64,000 nucleotides of DNA from the NCBI GenBank assembly GCA_009839745.1, contig VXPE01000052.1, positions 1 to 64,000 of the forward strand, read 5' to 3'. This DNA comes from Candidatus Poribacteria bacterium (GTDB lineage: Bacteria > Poribacteria > WGA-4E > WGA-3G). The notes beneath the pieces were generated by a model. The model saw only the letters and a list, made by a program, of their open reading frames with translations. It made no database searches and was not told where the DNA came from. This document shows, one piece after another, positions 41,614 through 50,593 of the stretch. The position numbers were made by a program, and so were the translations under genes. Each line of letters starts with the position of its first letter. Position 1 is the stretch's first letter.

Positions 41614-42717
41614 TCAGAATTTTCCGTCACGCACCTCGAAATGCGTCGGTTTTCGGAGTGTTGGACCGCCTATCCGAACCCATTCTGCCACCCACTCGAT
41701 CATCTGTTCCAAAGAAACACGTGGGTATCCAAACAATCGATGACACCGAGATGCATTACTTAAGAGTGCCGTTTCTGCTTCACTGCCCTCGAGATGTGGT
41801 GATTTATTGAAAAGCGCGCCGAAACGTGAAGCAAGGTATCGGACAGACACAGTCTCTGGTCCCGTGAGATTGAGGATTAACGGTGGGCTTTGGCAGTGTG
41901 CGAAAACCCGCAATACCACAGCGTTCGCATCTCTTTGCCATATTACGTTCACGTTGCCCATCTCAAGTGAAATCGGTTGTTCTGTGTAAACTTTTTCAGC
42001 GATATCCAGCAGTATCCCGTAGCGGAGATCAATGGCGTAATTTAATCGCAAAATCGCCATCTGCGTTCCGAATTGCGATGAAAAGTAGGTACAGATCCGC
42101 TCACGACTCAGACACGATTGCGCGTATTCACCGATTGGGACAGGTGGCAAACATTCTGTTGCCCCCCCATGGGAGACTGGGGTCAGTGGGTAGACGTTCC
42201 CTGTTGAGAAAATAACGAATCGTGAATCTTTATACGTATCTGCCACGCGTCCGGGCATGTAGCTATTCAGTGCCCACGTTAAACTCTCATTATCTATGGA
42301 ACCGAACTTCCTACCTGCCATCAGGATCACATTTTGAATGTTAGGGAGATTTTTCAGACATTCTTCCGACAGTAGATCCGCGGCAATCGTTTCAATACCG
42401 GCTTCCTGCAAACCTTCTCGCACACCCGGGGTCGAAAAACGGGACACACCGATGACTTTTTTGGTTATCCCCGCAAGATCAATGGCGCGTTTCGCTTGTT
42501 TGGCAAGCGTCGGTCCCATCTTTCCACCAACACCGAGGATAAGAATGTCTCCCTCCAGCGCAGCCATGGACGCTATCACTTCGTCTGTCGGTTCCGACAG
42601 ATATGATTCTAACTGGATTTCTGTTTTAATCAAGGGAGGGATCCTGTAGACCTGATCGGTTAAAAACGTGGCAATGAGATAGTTTTCAGTTAACGGTAAC
42701 ACTTCATGGAAGGTCAC
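41614..42717 (-). CDS. NAD-dependent epimerase/dehydratase family protein
   Basis: Up to 367 aa (GTG start at 42717; a TTG at 42633 is also possible and would remove 28 poorly conserved residues). The Rossmann loop is LILGVGGKMGPTLAKQA. Further lines are FVIFSTGNVYPLTP and ILRLNYAIDLRYG, as in extended SDRs. The classical YxxxK is not obvious; near its place stands YAQSCLSRE, so catalysis may be altered. The C-terminal part has the usual epimerase order up to YPRVSLEQMIEWVAEW. There is no signal peptide. Substrate unknown. It is preceded by a strong palindromic hairpin. Confidence 0.8.
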   Translation of the reverse strand: MTFHEVLPLTENYLIATFLTDQVYRIPPLIKTEIQLESYLSEPTDEVIASMAALEGDILILGVGGKMGPTLAKQAKRAIDLAGITKKVIGVSRFSTPGVREGLQEAGIETIAADLLSEECLKNLPNIQNVILMAGRKFGSIDNESLTWALNSYMPGRVADTYKDSRFVIFSTGNVYPLTPVSHGGATECLPPVPIGEYAQSCLSRERICTYFSSQFGTQMAILRLNYAIDLRYGILLDIAEKVYTEQPISLEMGNVNVIWQRDANAVVLRVFAHCQSPPLILNLTGPETVSVRYLASRFGALFNKSPHLEGSEAETALLSNASRCHRLFGYPRVSLEQMIEWVAEWVRIGGPTLRKPTHFEVRDGKF

Positions 42718-42721
42718 TGTT

Positions 42722-42746
42722 GTAAGGGCTGGGTAACCCAGCCCTA
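42722..42746. repeat. Intergenic palindromic hairpin
   Basis: GTAAGGGCTGGGT-AACCCAGCCCTAC, an almost perfect inverted repeat of 11 bp per arm, between the LamG gene and the epimerase gene on the minus strand. Confidence 0.6.
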
Positions 42747-42771
42747 CAAAACTGACGACTGACGATTCTGG

Positions 42772-43557
42772 TTAATACTCAGCCTTGATATTTGCCCATG
42801 TGGTGCTGAGTTTCTCTCTGGGATCAACGGCAAATAAAACACCGTCGTTCATGTCGGCGTTAATCTCGTCCTCACTCAAAGCGCGCGTATAGAAGGCGAA
42901 CTCATCGATAAACCCGTTCAGGTATTGAATATCTGCTTCATTGTCCTTACCGAGGACGATGGCACCTGTCGGTGCTGCGAAGATAGAGATTTTTCCACTC
43001 CACGCTTCTTCGCCGACCACTTTACCGTTGAGATAAGACTTCTGGACTTTCCCGTCATACGTGCCAGCGATATGTACCCATTTTTTCGTCGGTAGGACCG
43101 GAATGGGTGTGCGATGTTCCGTGTTTTTAGTGTCATAGATATAGAACACCATGTCCGCAGTTCCTTCAATGAAGGTTTCGGCGGGCCACGCCCCCGCGGC
43201 GTTCAATGCTTCCCAGACTTGCTGTGTGTCGCCGGTCGCCGCAGTAATCATTACCCAATGCTCCACGGTCATTGCTGTTAACTCGGTATCAGTGAGCCCT
43301 GGAACCTCTGGTGGGCTTTTGATAGCACTCCCGCCGTCAAATTCCATCGCGCCGCCGAGTTTGCCCTCCTTGCTCCAATCCGCTCCGTCGACTTCAGCAT
43401 CAAACCCGTTACCGCTGTCGTCCGCAACCTCTTTGTCATTGTCTTCATCGAAGGAGTAGTAGATTATTAAGTCTGAGTCATTCCGAATTGCTTCAACGTT
43501 CATAGAAAGCGCGAGGATCGCGCCACAGGAAACCAAGCAAAATAACAACGTTTTCAT
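42772..43557 (-). CDS. Secreted LamG-domain protein with TTWANIK tail
   Basis: 261 aa from the ATG at 43557, chosen because GGAGGTCATC stands directly before it. Signal peptide about 1-23. The rest is one concanavalin-like LamG domain with LIIYYSFDEDNDKEVADDSG near the start, AGTYDGKVQKSYLNG and GKISIFAAPTGAIVLGKD, and FIDEFAFYTRALSEDEI at the end, as in the LamG/laminin G jelly-roll families. The C-terminus is PREKLSTTWANIKAEY. It probably binds sugars or proteins outside the cell. Its partner LamG gene is next upstream. Confidence 0.88.
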   Translation of the reverse strand: MKTLLFCLVSCGAILALSMNVEAIRNDSDLIIYYSFDEDNDKEVADDSGNGFDAEVDGADWSKEGKLGGAMEFDGGSAIKSPPEVPGLTDTELTAMTVEHWVMITAATGDTQQVWEALNAAGAWPAETFIEGTADMVFYIYDTKNTEHRTPIPVLPTKKWVHIAGTYDGKVQKSYLNGKVVGEEAWSGKISIFAAPTGAIVLGKDNEADIQYLNGFIDEFAFYTRALSEDEINADMNDGVLFAVDPREKLSTTWANIKAEY

Positions 43558-43655
43558 GATGACCTCCATGTCAGTATATCAGCAGAAGGGCTGGTGCTTA
43601 AGCATCAACCCTTCGGAAACTTAGCACAAAATTGGGTGATTCGTTTATGGACAGA

Positions 43656-43709
43656 ACTTACGCAAAAGTAGCGGTTAGGAAACCGCACCTACCGGGGAAG
43701 TGCGTAAGT
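43656..43709. repeat. Nested palindromic element
   Basis: An outer stem ACTTACGCA/TGCGTAAGT (9 bp) encloses GCGGTT-AGGA-AACCGC. The inner palindrome and its GTTAGGAAACCGC context also occur in MITE-like copy B at 21465-21480. Confidence 0.7.
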
Positions 43710-43718
43710 CCTGATAGA

Positions 43719-44492
43719 TTATCTATTCGACTTGATGTTCGCCCAGGTCGTGGCGAGTTTACCTTGTGGTTCTACTGGGGTTGGACCTTGATTCATGATC
43801 GCTTGAATCTCGTCTGCCGAGAGGGCACGGTTCCAAAGCATAACCTCGTCAACACTCCCAGTCCACGCTTCACCCCCCCAAGTGCCGATCGTCACCGCAC
43901 TCGTGTTTTCGGCAGGAGCAACAGGATTTCCGGATTCCTCCGAATGCGTTACCTCGCCATCTACATAAATCTCCACTAAGCCGTTGCTATCGTCTGTGTG
44001 GGTATAGGCAAGGTGATACCATTTACCTGTTTCCAGTTCTGTTTCGTTATCATTGATGTCTTTGAATCCACCGGCTGCACCGTTGGTCCAGACTTTGATA
44101 CCGTTTGCTGGATTCATACCGAACCCGAAACCGATGTGCCGTGTCGCAGCACTCTGTCGAGTGCCGAAGATGATGGCGTGTGCGCCCGGCAACCTGTCAA
44201 GTTGTACCCATGCGGCTTGCGTGATGGCACCTTCAAGATGAAAAGCGGTATCGTCTTCAATGAGAACATGATCCGCCGCCGCCGCAAATTGCAGGGCGTT
44301 GCCGTGTTGTCCTTCAATCCATTTCGCGTTGCCCTTTAATTCGCCTTCAAAACCGTTTGCAGAGAAATCCTGCGTTGCGGTTCCAGAGCCTTCGTCGAGA
44401 GGCATGTATAGAACAAGTCCCTCCGTTAAGTCTGCGTGCGAAAATGCCGTACATACGAGCAAACAGAGCGTGATTACTGAAAAGATTTTCAT
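43719..44492 (-). CDS. Secreted LamG-domain protein with TTWANIK tail
   Basis: 257 aa from the ATG at 44492, with GAAGGAGATGCA before it. Signal peptide about 1-20. The LamG domain begins LVLYMPLDEGSGTATQDFS, has WYHLAYTHTDDSNGLVEIYV and VTIGTWGGEAW in the middle, and ends VDEVMLWNRALSADEI. The C-terminus is PQGKLATTWANIKSNR, the best example of the shared tail. It is homologous to the gene at 42772. Probably an extracellular ligand-binding protein. Confidence 0.88.
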   Translation of the reverse strand: MKIFSVITLCLLVCTAFSHADLTEGLVLYMPLDEGSGTATQDFSANGFEGELKGNAKWIEGQHGNALQFAAAADHVLIEDDTAFHLEGAITQAAWVQLDRLPGAHAIIFGTRQSAATRHIGFGFGMNPANGIKVWTNGAAGGFKDINDNETELETGKWYHLAYTHTDDSNGLVEIYVDGEVTHSEESGNPVAPAENTSAVTIGTWGGEAWTGSVDEVMLWNRALSADEIQAIMNQGPTPVEPQGKLATTWANIKSNR

Positions 44493-44683
44493 TGCATCTC
44501 CTTCGCTGAAAAGTGAAAGTAGCTTAACGTTATACAAAAAGCAAAAAATGAACGAGTGTCCTTTTCCGCTTAGGTTCCATTCTAACAGATTTTCGTTTTT
44601 GTCTCAACACACAAAATTTGGTGGTGTGCCTCAGGTTCGGCACGTGTTTTCGATTGCTATCTGTGTAAAATCTTTACACACCT

Positions 44684-46018
44684 TTAATAGATCTCCAAGT
44701 AGTTATCAATCTCCCATTGGCTAACGCTCAGATGGTAGTTCCGCCATTCCTTGCGTTTAACCTGGATGTAATAGTCAGCGTATTCCATGCCGAGTGCATT
44801 CTTGATGACGTCATCTGTGTCGAGCGCAGCTGCCGCGTCGCCGAGTGTCGCGGGTAGCGAACCGATACCTCGCTGTTGCAATTCCGCCTCCGGCACTTCA
44901 TAAAGGTTGTCTTCGTTCTGTACCCCCGGATCAATCTTATTTTCGATACCGTCCAGTCCAGCGGCAAGCAGAACCGTCGCCGCGAGGTAAGGATTCGCCG
45001 CGCCATCGCCTAATCGGTTCTCAATCCGTCCCGGTGCAGGAATCCGAATCATCTGGGTCCGATTGTTTGCCCCGTAGGTGACATATACCGGTGCCCACGA
45101 TGAGCCGGAACGCGGGGGTCTGCGAACTAAACGTTTGTAACTGTTCACCAGTGGATTTGTGACCGCTGTCACTGCTTTCGCATGTTTGAGAATACCCCCC
45201 GTAAACCAGTAAGCGAGTTGAGATAAACCGTTTCTATCCGCTTCATTCAGGAACAGATTCGTTTGATTTCCCTCGTCCCAAAGGCTCATGTGGAAATGGG
45301 CACCGTTTCCCGTCAAATTGGTGAAGGGTTTCGGCATAAACGTAGCCAGTAGCCCACGTTCCTCTGCGAGCGTTTTGACCATCCATTTGAAGAAGGTATG
45401 TCGATCCGCTGTCGTAAGTGCGTCCGAATAGGTCCAATTTGCCTCGAACTGACACGTTCCATCTTCATGGTCGTTGGCGTAGGGGTCCCATCCCAATTCT
45501 TGCATATATTTGATCAAGGTGGTCATCGTATCAAGATTGCGATGAAGTGCTCTGAGATCGTAGCACGGCTTATCCAAGGTATCCAATTTGTCCCATGGGG
45601 CATAGGAACCCGTCTCATCCTGTTTCAACAGCATGAATTCTGCCTCTATGCCGACGTTGAAGACGTAACCTTTTTCACGCGCTTTTTCCAATTGCCGTCG
45701 CAGGATAGTTCTCGGACAGTAGTGCCAGGCTTCGCCTTCAACGAACATATCTCCTGCGACCCACGCTATGTTTTTCCGCCACGGCACAATTGTCAGCGAG
45801 TTAAAGTCGGGGATACTTGCCATCTCTGGGTCGTGCGGATATTGTCCGATCTCACCTGCAGCGAAACCCCCGAAACCCGCACCTTCTTCTGCCATATCTT
45901 CAAGGTGTGTGGATGGGATAACCTTTGCCTTCGGGGCACCGCTCATCTCTACGAAGGAGCAAAGAAAAAACTCAATGCCGTTCTCTTCAACGAAACGTTT
46001 GACTGCATCTCGATTCAT
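44684..46018 (-). CDS. Glutamine synthetase-like enzyme (GlnT/GMAS-like)
   Basis: 444 aa from the ATG at 46018, which follows GGAGAACAAT. Glutamine synthetase features: GIEAEFMLL with metal-binding glutamates, DDHEDGTCQFEANW-like line (NDHEDGTCQFEANW), NGAHFHMSLWD with the catalytic histidine, NSYKRLVRRPPRSGSSWAP and RTQMIRIPAPGRIENRLGDG. The length and the start (VEENGIEFFLCSFVEMSGA) fit the GlnT / gamma-glutamylmethylamide synthetase branch rather than housekeeping GlnA, and the adenylylation tyrosine motif is not seen. It may ligate glutamate to an amine. Single gene, divergent from the membrane protein gene at 46241. Confidence 0.88.
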   Translation of the reverse strand: MNRDAVKRFVEENGIEFFLCSFVEMSGAPKAKVIPSTHLEDMAEEGAGFGGFAAGEIGQYPHDPEMASIPDFNSLTIVPWRKNIAWVAGDMFVEGEAWHYCPRTILRRQLEKAREKGYVFNVGIEAEFMLLKQDETGSYAPWDKLDTLDKPCYDLRALHRNLDTMTTLIKYMQELGWDPYANDHEDGTCQFEANWTYSDALTTADRHTFFKWMVKTLAEERGLLATFMPKPFTNLTGNGAHFHMSLWDEGNQTNLFLNEADRNGLSQLAYWFTGGILKHAKAVTAVTNPLVNSYKRLVRRPPRSGSSWAPVYVTYGANNRTQMIRIPAPGRIENRLGDGAANPYLAATVLLAAGLDGIENKIDPGVQNEDNLYEVPEAELQQRGIGSLPATLGDAAAALDTDDVIKNALGMEYADYYIQVKRKEWRNYHLSVSQWEIDNYLEIY

Positions 46019-46240
46019 GAAATTGTTCTCCAATAGTTCGCACCTCGAAAGAATAATGATTCCTGAAAAGCCGATTTATTAAGGTGCAAAATTAATATAC
46101 TTTATTATGAAAAAATGTTATTCATAAAGTGCGGAAACATGATAGTATTATAACTGAAGTCCTGAAAATTTCAAGACGCATCTTTTAACAGTAAGTTTTA
46201 AAAACCTACCCGTTACGCCAAAATGGATAAAAGGAAAGTA

Positions 46241-47782
46241 ATGACACTCTTTTCCCGATGCCACATGCTTCTACGCAAAAACGGATCGCTTTTGGTTGGT
46301 GCACTCATTGTTGTCTATTTGCTGCCGATATGGTTGTTTCCCTATTTTCCAACACAAGATGGCGTGAGCCATGTTTATAACTCGCAAATTTTGACCGAGT
46401 ATAACAACCCAGAATATCAGTTTCGCGACTATTACGAGATTAACTGGTATCCTTTCCCTAATTGGCTTTCCCACTTTTCGTTAGCGATATTAATGTTCGT
46501 CTTCCCGCCTCTCGTCGCGGAGAAAATATTTCTGAGTCTCTATGTTATTTTGTTCCCGCTTGCAATCCACTATTTTCTTGAGGCTGTCCAACGCGGACGG
46601 TATCCGCTCGTAATACTGAGTTTCACCTTTATCTACAATTATCTCTTTCTCATGGGATTCTACAATTTTGCTGTCAGCGTGCCCCTCTTTTTTCTCGCCC
46701 TCGGTTACTGGTGGAAACACAAGGATGAGATGAACAGGACGCGGATTATTCTGCTCAACCTGCTTATCGTTATTACCTACTTTGCCCACCTCATCTCCTA
46801 CGCTTTCATTCTGTTCTCTATAGCCTTGCTGGCACTGTTCCATTTCAAGCGGGACCTCAAGCGAATTTTGATAACAGGATGTTATCTGCTACCCGCAGCT
46901 GTCCTCATCCTCGTCTATCTTCCGACCTCCGACCTCCTCGCAGGAGAGCCTCCTGAATTTGGGTTTGGGAGGATCGGAGAACTCTTCAGTAACCTCATCG
47001 GGATGCACGTGCTTGTTGCCTACGCCGAACCTCCGAATTGGATTTCCCCTTCAGTTTCCGTCCTCTTGCTTTTTCTTACTGCTGGAACAATCTGGCAAAA
47101 TAGGAAAGACCCCGAAGAGAGTTCCTTTGGACAGAGGGCGTTTCTCTGTCTTGCAGGTGTGCTTTTTGGACTCTATTTCATCTTGCCAAATTCTATAGGA
47201 CCCGGGGGGTGGGTCAATGACAGGCTCGCTATTTTGGCGGTCCTTGCCATGTTCGCATGGTTCCGTGTTCTCGATCCTCTTCCATGGAGACGCGTATTCA
47301 CAGCGATAGTTGTCCTACTCGCGCTCGTTAACATCCTCTATGTTGGCATTCGCTTCAAGAATCTCAACGCCGAGATACACCAGTTTAACGCTTTTGTCCA
47401 ACAGATTGGAAAGAACAAGGTTATCCTTCCACTTCACTTTGATCCGAGGGGCAGTTCTAAACGCGTGGGCATCTTTGTCAACGCTGCCAATTACTACTGT
47501 CTCGACAATGGAGGCATCAACCTCGGCAATTATGAAATACAGTTCGACTATTTTCCAATCCGATTCAATGCCGATTTTGAGACCCCTTTGGAAGAGAAGG
47601 AATGGGTGCAGATTGTGCACTGGGAGCCTGAAAGGATTGACCTCTGCGATTATGCTGACAACGTGGATTATCTGTTGTTGTGGGACACGCCGGACGAACC
47701 TATTGTCGCCGAGGCGATTGAGGCGTGTTATACCTTGGTGGCGTCTGAGGGGAAATTGAAGTTATTTAAGGGGAAGCGGTAA
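46241..47782 (+). CDS. Polytopic membrane protein, GT-C-like
   Basis: 513 aa from the ATG at 46241, which has AAAAGGAAAG before it; an ATG at 46223 is in frame but has no SD. About eleven transmembrane segments with a first outer loop containing FPTQDGVSHVYNSQIL, where the aspartate fits the catalytic-loop position of GT-C glycosyltransferases. The C-terminal about 130 aa form a soluble domain (HFDPRGSSKRVGIFVNAANY onward). It may transfer sugar from a lipid carrier, but no specific family is recognised. A CCGCAAGG cassette lies 15 bp past the stop at 47799. Confidence 0.65.
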   Translation: MTLFSRCHMLLRKNGSLLVGALIVVYLLPIWLFPYFPTQDGVSHVYNSQILTEYNNPEYQFRDYYEINWYPFPNWLSHFSLAILMFVFPPLVAEKIFLSLYVILFPLAIHYFLEAVQRGRYPLVILSFTFIYNYLFLMGFYNFAVSVPLFFLALGYWWKHKDEMNRTRIILLNLLIVITYFAHLISYAFILFSIALLALFHFKRDLKRILITGCYLLPAAVLILVYLPTSDLLAGEPPEFGFGRIGELFSNLIGMHVLVAYAEPPNWISPSVSVLLLFLTAGTIWQNRKDPEESSFGQRAFLCLAGVLFGLYFILPNSIGPGGWVNDRLAILAVLAMFAWFRVLDPLPWRRVFTAIVVLLALVNILYVGIRFKNLNAEIHQFNAFVQQIGKNKVILPLHFDPRGSSKRVGIFVNAANYYCLDNGGINLGNYEIQFDYFPIRFNADFETPLEEKEWVQIVHWEPERIDLCDYADNVDYLLLWDTPDEPIVAEAIEACYTLVASEGKLKLFKGKR

Positions 47783-47818
47783 CGACGCGTTGCCTTACCC
47801 GCAAGGTAAATTAAAAAG

Positions 47819-49045
47819 TCAATACTGACCGCGGAGCGTGACGGTCGCGATGGTCTGCGTATAATTAAGAAAATCGAGCAGTGGATCTACCTCATTTGTG
47901 CGGTTCTGGGTAACCTGATAATCGGCATTGAGTGTTAGATATGGATTCAATTCCCAATTCAACTGCACATTCGCACCTATCTGTGTGTCCCGACGGTTTG
48001 GTGCGTCTTCCAGTATATTTCCTATTTCGTCTGGAATCTGTCTGCCTTCAAAAAGCACCCAGAGTCTGGAGAATCGAAGCCGAAGCCAGCGGCCCATCTC
48101 AAAGCGATAAAAGGAACTTGCCGCGACTTCGGTACTGACGAAGTTAAAGAAATCGACATTGGAACGATTCAGAAATAGGTTCACCTCTTCCTGAAACACG
48201 AATCTATCCATTGCGACCTGTATCAGTTTTGCGGAACCGATGTGTCGCCAATCATTTCGGCGTTCATTGTCGTCAAGTCCCGTTATACCTAAGATAAGAT
48301 TGTTCAGATTGGTTTGGTAGCTACTCCGCTCTATCCCGTATTCCAGTTTACCAAGGATCTGTTTAAGAATCCCAAATTGCAGGCGTGCAGTCATTTTATG
48401 GTTGGTAGAGCCGACAAGTAAGAAATCCTCTCTTCGCGAATCTTCGTCATCAAATCGGTGTAACCGCAGATTATATTCTAAGACGCGCCCAAAGCGGAGA
48501 CCGAATTGTCGTTCGGTGTTATTATAGACGTTTGAACTTCGCACGAGGCGTTGCAGTTGATGGGACGTGACAAGAGGCGGTAAATTCGCGACGGGTTGGA
48601 AACTCACTTCAGTGAGGAAGACATCACTAAACGCGTCGAATTCGTTGAGTTTTCCATCGGCACCGGTGTAGTTTTCAACTTGTGGCGCGTATTGCAATTT
48701 GAGCCTGAGTTTATCAGTTATCGGTAAATCCCCGAGCAAGTTGACCCCAAAACGGTTAATCATACCTTCAAGTTGTGAATCTTCCTCACCGGCGAGACCA
48801 CTGGTGTATGGATCGACGCTCAGACCGAATTCAATGTGATTGTTGAATGTATTAGAGAAGTAGGAGTCAATGGTAAGTTCTGCGGAATCGGTTTCAGAGG
48901 TTTCGGGTTTTCTGTCGAGGAGACTCTGTCCGAATTCAGTCTGGAGTTGGGCAAAGGCATTTTGCGGATGAGGTAAGAGAACGCTGCCTACGAATTGCGT
49001 AGAAATAATCAGGCATATCCAGAAAAAGTGGGATGTTTTTTTCAC
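47819..49045 (-). CDS. Probable outer-membrane beta-barrel protein
   Basis: 408 aa, GTG start at 49045 with GGAG nearby. Signal peptide about 1-32 (FFWICLIISTQFVGSVLL). The mature protein alternates short amphipathic strands (for example KLRLKLQYAPQVENY, RQFGLRFGRVLEYNLRLHRF, LTLNADYQVTQNRT) and ends in TIATVTLRGQY with a terminal aromatic, which is the usual barrel end signal. There are no cysteines and no enzyme motifs. Function unknown; a porin or surface protein is likely. It is not obviously in an operon. Confidence 0.7.
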   Translation of the reverse strand: MKKTSHFFWICLIISTQFVGSVLLPHPQNAFAQLQTEFGQSLLDRKPETSETDSAELTIDSYFSNTFNNHIEFGLSVDPYTSGLAGEEDSQLEGMINRFGVNLLGDLPITDKLRLKLQYAPQVENYTGADGKLNEFDAFSDVFLTEVSFQPVANLPPLVTSHQLQRLVRSSNVYNNTERQFGLRFGRVLEYNLRLHRFDDEDSRREDFLLVGSTNHKMTARLQFGILKQILGKLEYGIERSSYQTNLNNLILGITGLDDNERRNDWRHIGSAKLIQVAMDRFVFQEEVNLFLNRSNVDFFNFVSTEVAASSFYRFEMGRWLRLRFSRLWVLFEGRQIPDEIGNILEDAPNRRDTQIGANVQLNWELNPYLTLNADYQVTQNRTNEVDPLLDFLNYTQTIATVTLRGQY

Positions 49046-49071
49046 ACACCGACTCCAATTCTATGTATGTA

Positions 49072-49213
49072 ATACCATTTCTAAAAGTTTATATCGCATT
49101 AACCGCACTTGAGTGCACAGCGTCTTTGCGAATGCCACACGCGCATTCGCCAGTCTATGCTACAAGCATGCACAAACTAAAGTTTATGCTACAATTTCAA
49201 TCAGAAATGGTAT
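49072..49213 (+). mobile_element. MITE-like element, copy C
   Basis: 142 bp. Left end ATACCATTTCTAAAAGTTTA then TATCGCATTAACCG; right end TCAGAAATGGTAT. Inner sequences include GTCTATGCTACAA, also found at about 1765. Opposite orientation to copies A and B. It abuts the IS605-type remnant directly. Confidence 0.65.
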
Positions 49214-49520
49214 AAGTTTCTGTCTATTGACACTCCCATAGCTAAAGCAATGGGATTCTTGCTTCGTCGTCCACACCCTCAAAATGAGGAATTACACGGA
49301 CTCCACAAGCGTTTAGACTCTCGGTATGCCCTACCGCGAGCGGTTTTGGCGGGAATGCAAGGGAGGTTGAAAAACGATCAACCGATAAAAGTTTTCTCAC
49401 ATTCCCTAATGTTTAGAGTGATTTCGCACCAGCACCACACACCTTCTTACGATTGCGGGATAGCACCCAATCAGGGTTTGATTGGGGTAAGAATGCTATC
49501 CACGATGCTGATATAATTAT
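49214..49520 (-). pseudogene. tnpB: Decayed 3' end of an IS605-family tnpB with omegaRNA/right-end hairpin
   Basis: On the minus strand GTGTGTGGTGCTGGTGCG-like text is followed by a frame ending CGVRVIPHFEGVDDEARIPL and a TAG at 49242-49244, then GAATCCCATTGCTTTAGC and TATGGGAGTGTCAA. The last part is the CCCAT-GCT/AGC-ATGGG hairpin (49235-49254) typical of the transposon right end, which also forms the 3' end of the omegaRNA. No intact TnpB or TnpA reading frame is present. A nested hairpin at 49458-49501 is part of the same region. Confidence 0.55.
49458..49501. repeat. Nested hairpin in the IS605-type remnant
   Basis: The outer stem GGATAGCA/TGCTATCC encloses CCCAATCA...TGATTGGG. It is strongly structured and could be the left end or the omegaRNA core of the same element. 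From 49521 to 49649 nothing else is seen. Confidence 0.6.
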
Positions 49521-49649
49521 ACCACATTTTACCCTCGTTTGTCAAGACTTTTTTGACGAAAAAAGCACGAATAACGCAGGTTGGACCCCGGTGAATGCCA
49601 TAAGGCATTCATACCGTTGATTCGTCTAAAGCATTGGGATTGTTAAGTG

Positions 49650-50423
49650 TTATCCTTCAATAATGCCAGCTTGAGGACTTGAGGCAGTCGCGTAAAGTTT
49701 CCGCGGGATACGTCCAGCCAGAAACGCCGCTCTGCCCGCTTCAACTGCTTTTTTCATCGCCTCCGCCATCAGCACAGGACGGTGTGCTTTCGCGACCGCT
49801 GTGTTGAGCAGAACACCGTCACACCCTAACTCCATCGCTATCGCTGCATCCGATGCCGTTCCAACGCCCGCATCGACAATAAGCGGCACTTGCACGAGAT
49901 CTCGGATGATCTGGATATTATACGGATTACGGATCCCCATCCCTGAGCCGATCGGGGCACCTAACGGCATCACCGCTGCACAGCCAAGGTCTTCTAATTT
50001 CTTACACGTAATCGGATCGTCGTTACAATAGGGAAGCACAGTGAAGCCGTTTTTGACAAGTGTCTCGGCTGCACTCAGCAGCTGCTCCACATCCGGAAAT
50101 AGTGTTTCCTCGTCCCCGATAACTTCGAGTTTGATGAGTGATGTCTCAAGTGCCTCTCTCGCGAGGCTGGCAGTTAGGATCGCGTCCTTTGCTGTGAAAC
50201 AACCGGCGGTATTTGGGAGGATTGTCATATCTCGTTCGCGTAGGAGCGCGAACAAATTCTCTCCCGGTGTATCTGTAAATTTCACGCGACGCATTGACAC
50301 CGTCGCAATTTCGGCACCACTCGCAGCAATAGATGCTGTCATTATATGAAAATTCGGGTACCCTGCTGTTCCGATCAGCAGTCTTGATGTATATGTTTGA
50401 TCGGCAATTTTAAATTCTTGCAT
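49650..50423 (-). CDS. thiG: Thiazole synthase
   Basis: A 257-aa ThiG TIM-barrel protein. Landmarks: [12 protein letters not shown] near the start, [22 protein letters not shown], the Schiff-base lysine in [51 protein letters not shown] and [12 protein letters not shown]. It forms the thiazole phosphate of thiamine using ThiS-thiocarboxylate, 1-deoxyxylulose-5-phosphate and dehydroglycine, the last supplied by ThiO. It is the last gene of the thi operon, 170 bp after thiS; the gap holds nothing recognisable. Length is normal. Confidence 0.97.
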   Translation of the reverse strand: MQEFKIADQTYTSRLLIGTAGYPNFHIMTASIAASGAEIATVSMRRVKFTDTPGENLFALLRERDMTILPNTAGCFTAKDAILTASLAREALETSLIKLEVIGDEETLFPDVEQLLSAAETLVKNGFTVLPYCNDDPITCKKLEDLGCAAVMPLGAPIGSGMGIRNPYNIQIIRDLVQVPLIVDAGVGTASDAAIAMELGCDGVLLNTAVAKAHRPVLMAEAMKKAVEAGRAAFLAGRIPRKLYATASSPQAGIIEG

Positions 50424-50593
50424 TTCTTATTTTTTGCTATTGAGTTTTCCCTGAACTCTGTCCATTGTTCATAATCCTGCTGCCGGAGTTTACCTCTGAA
50501 TAATGGTTTGAATTAGTATAACACCTTCAAAACCTCTTTATCAAGCGTTAAACGAAGGTCCTCATTTCCGAACGGACATGCTTTGCTGGAGTA

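Noticed and set aside
49250-49516. Plus-strand 88-codon frame at the IS605-type remnant
   Set aside because: The minus strand carries the tnpB-like 3' end and the right-end hairpin; the plus frame is the complement of that.
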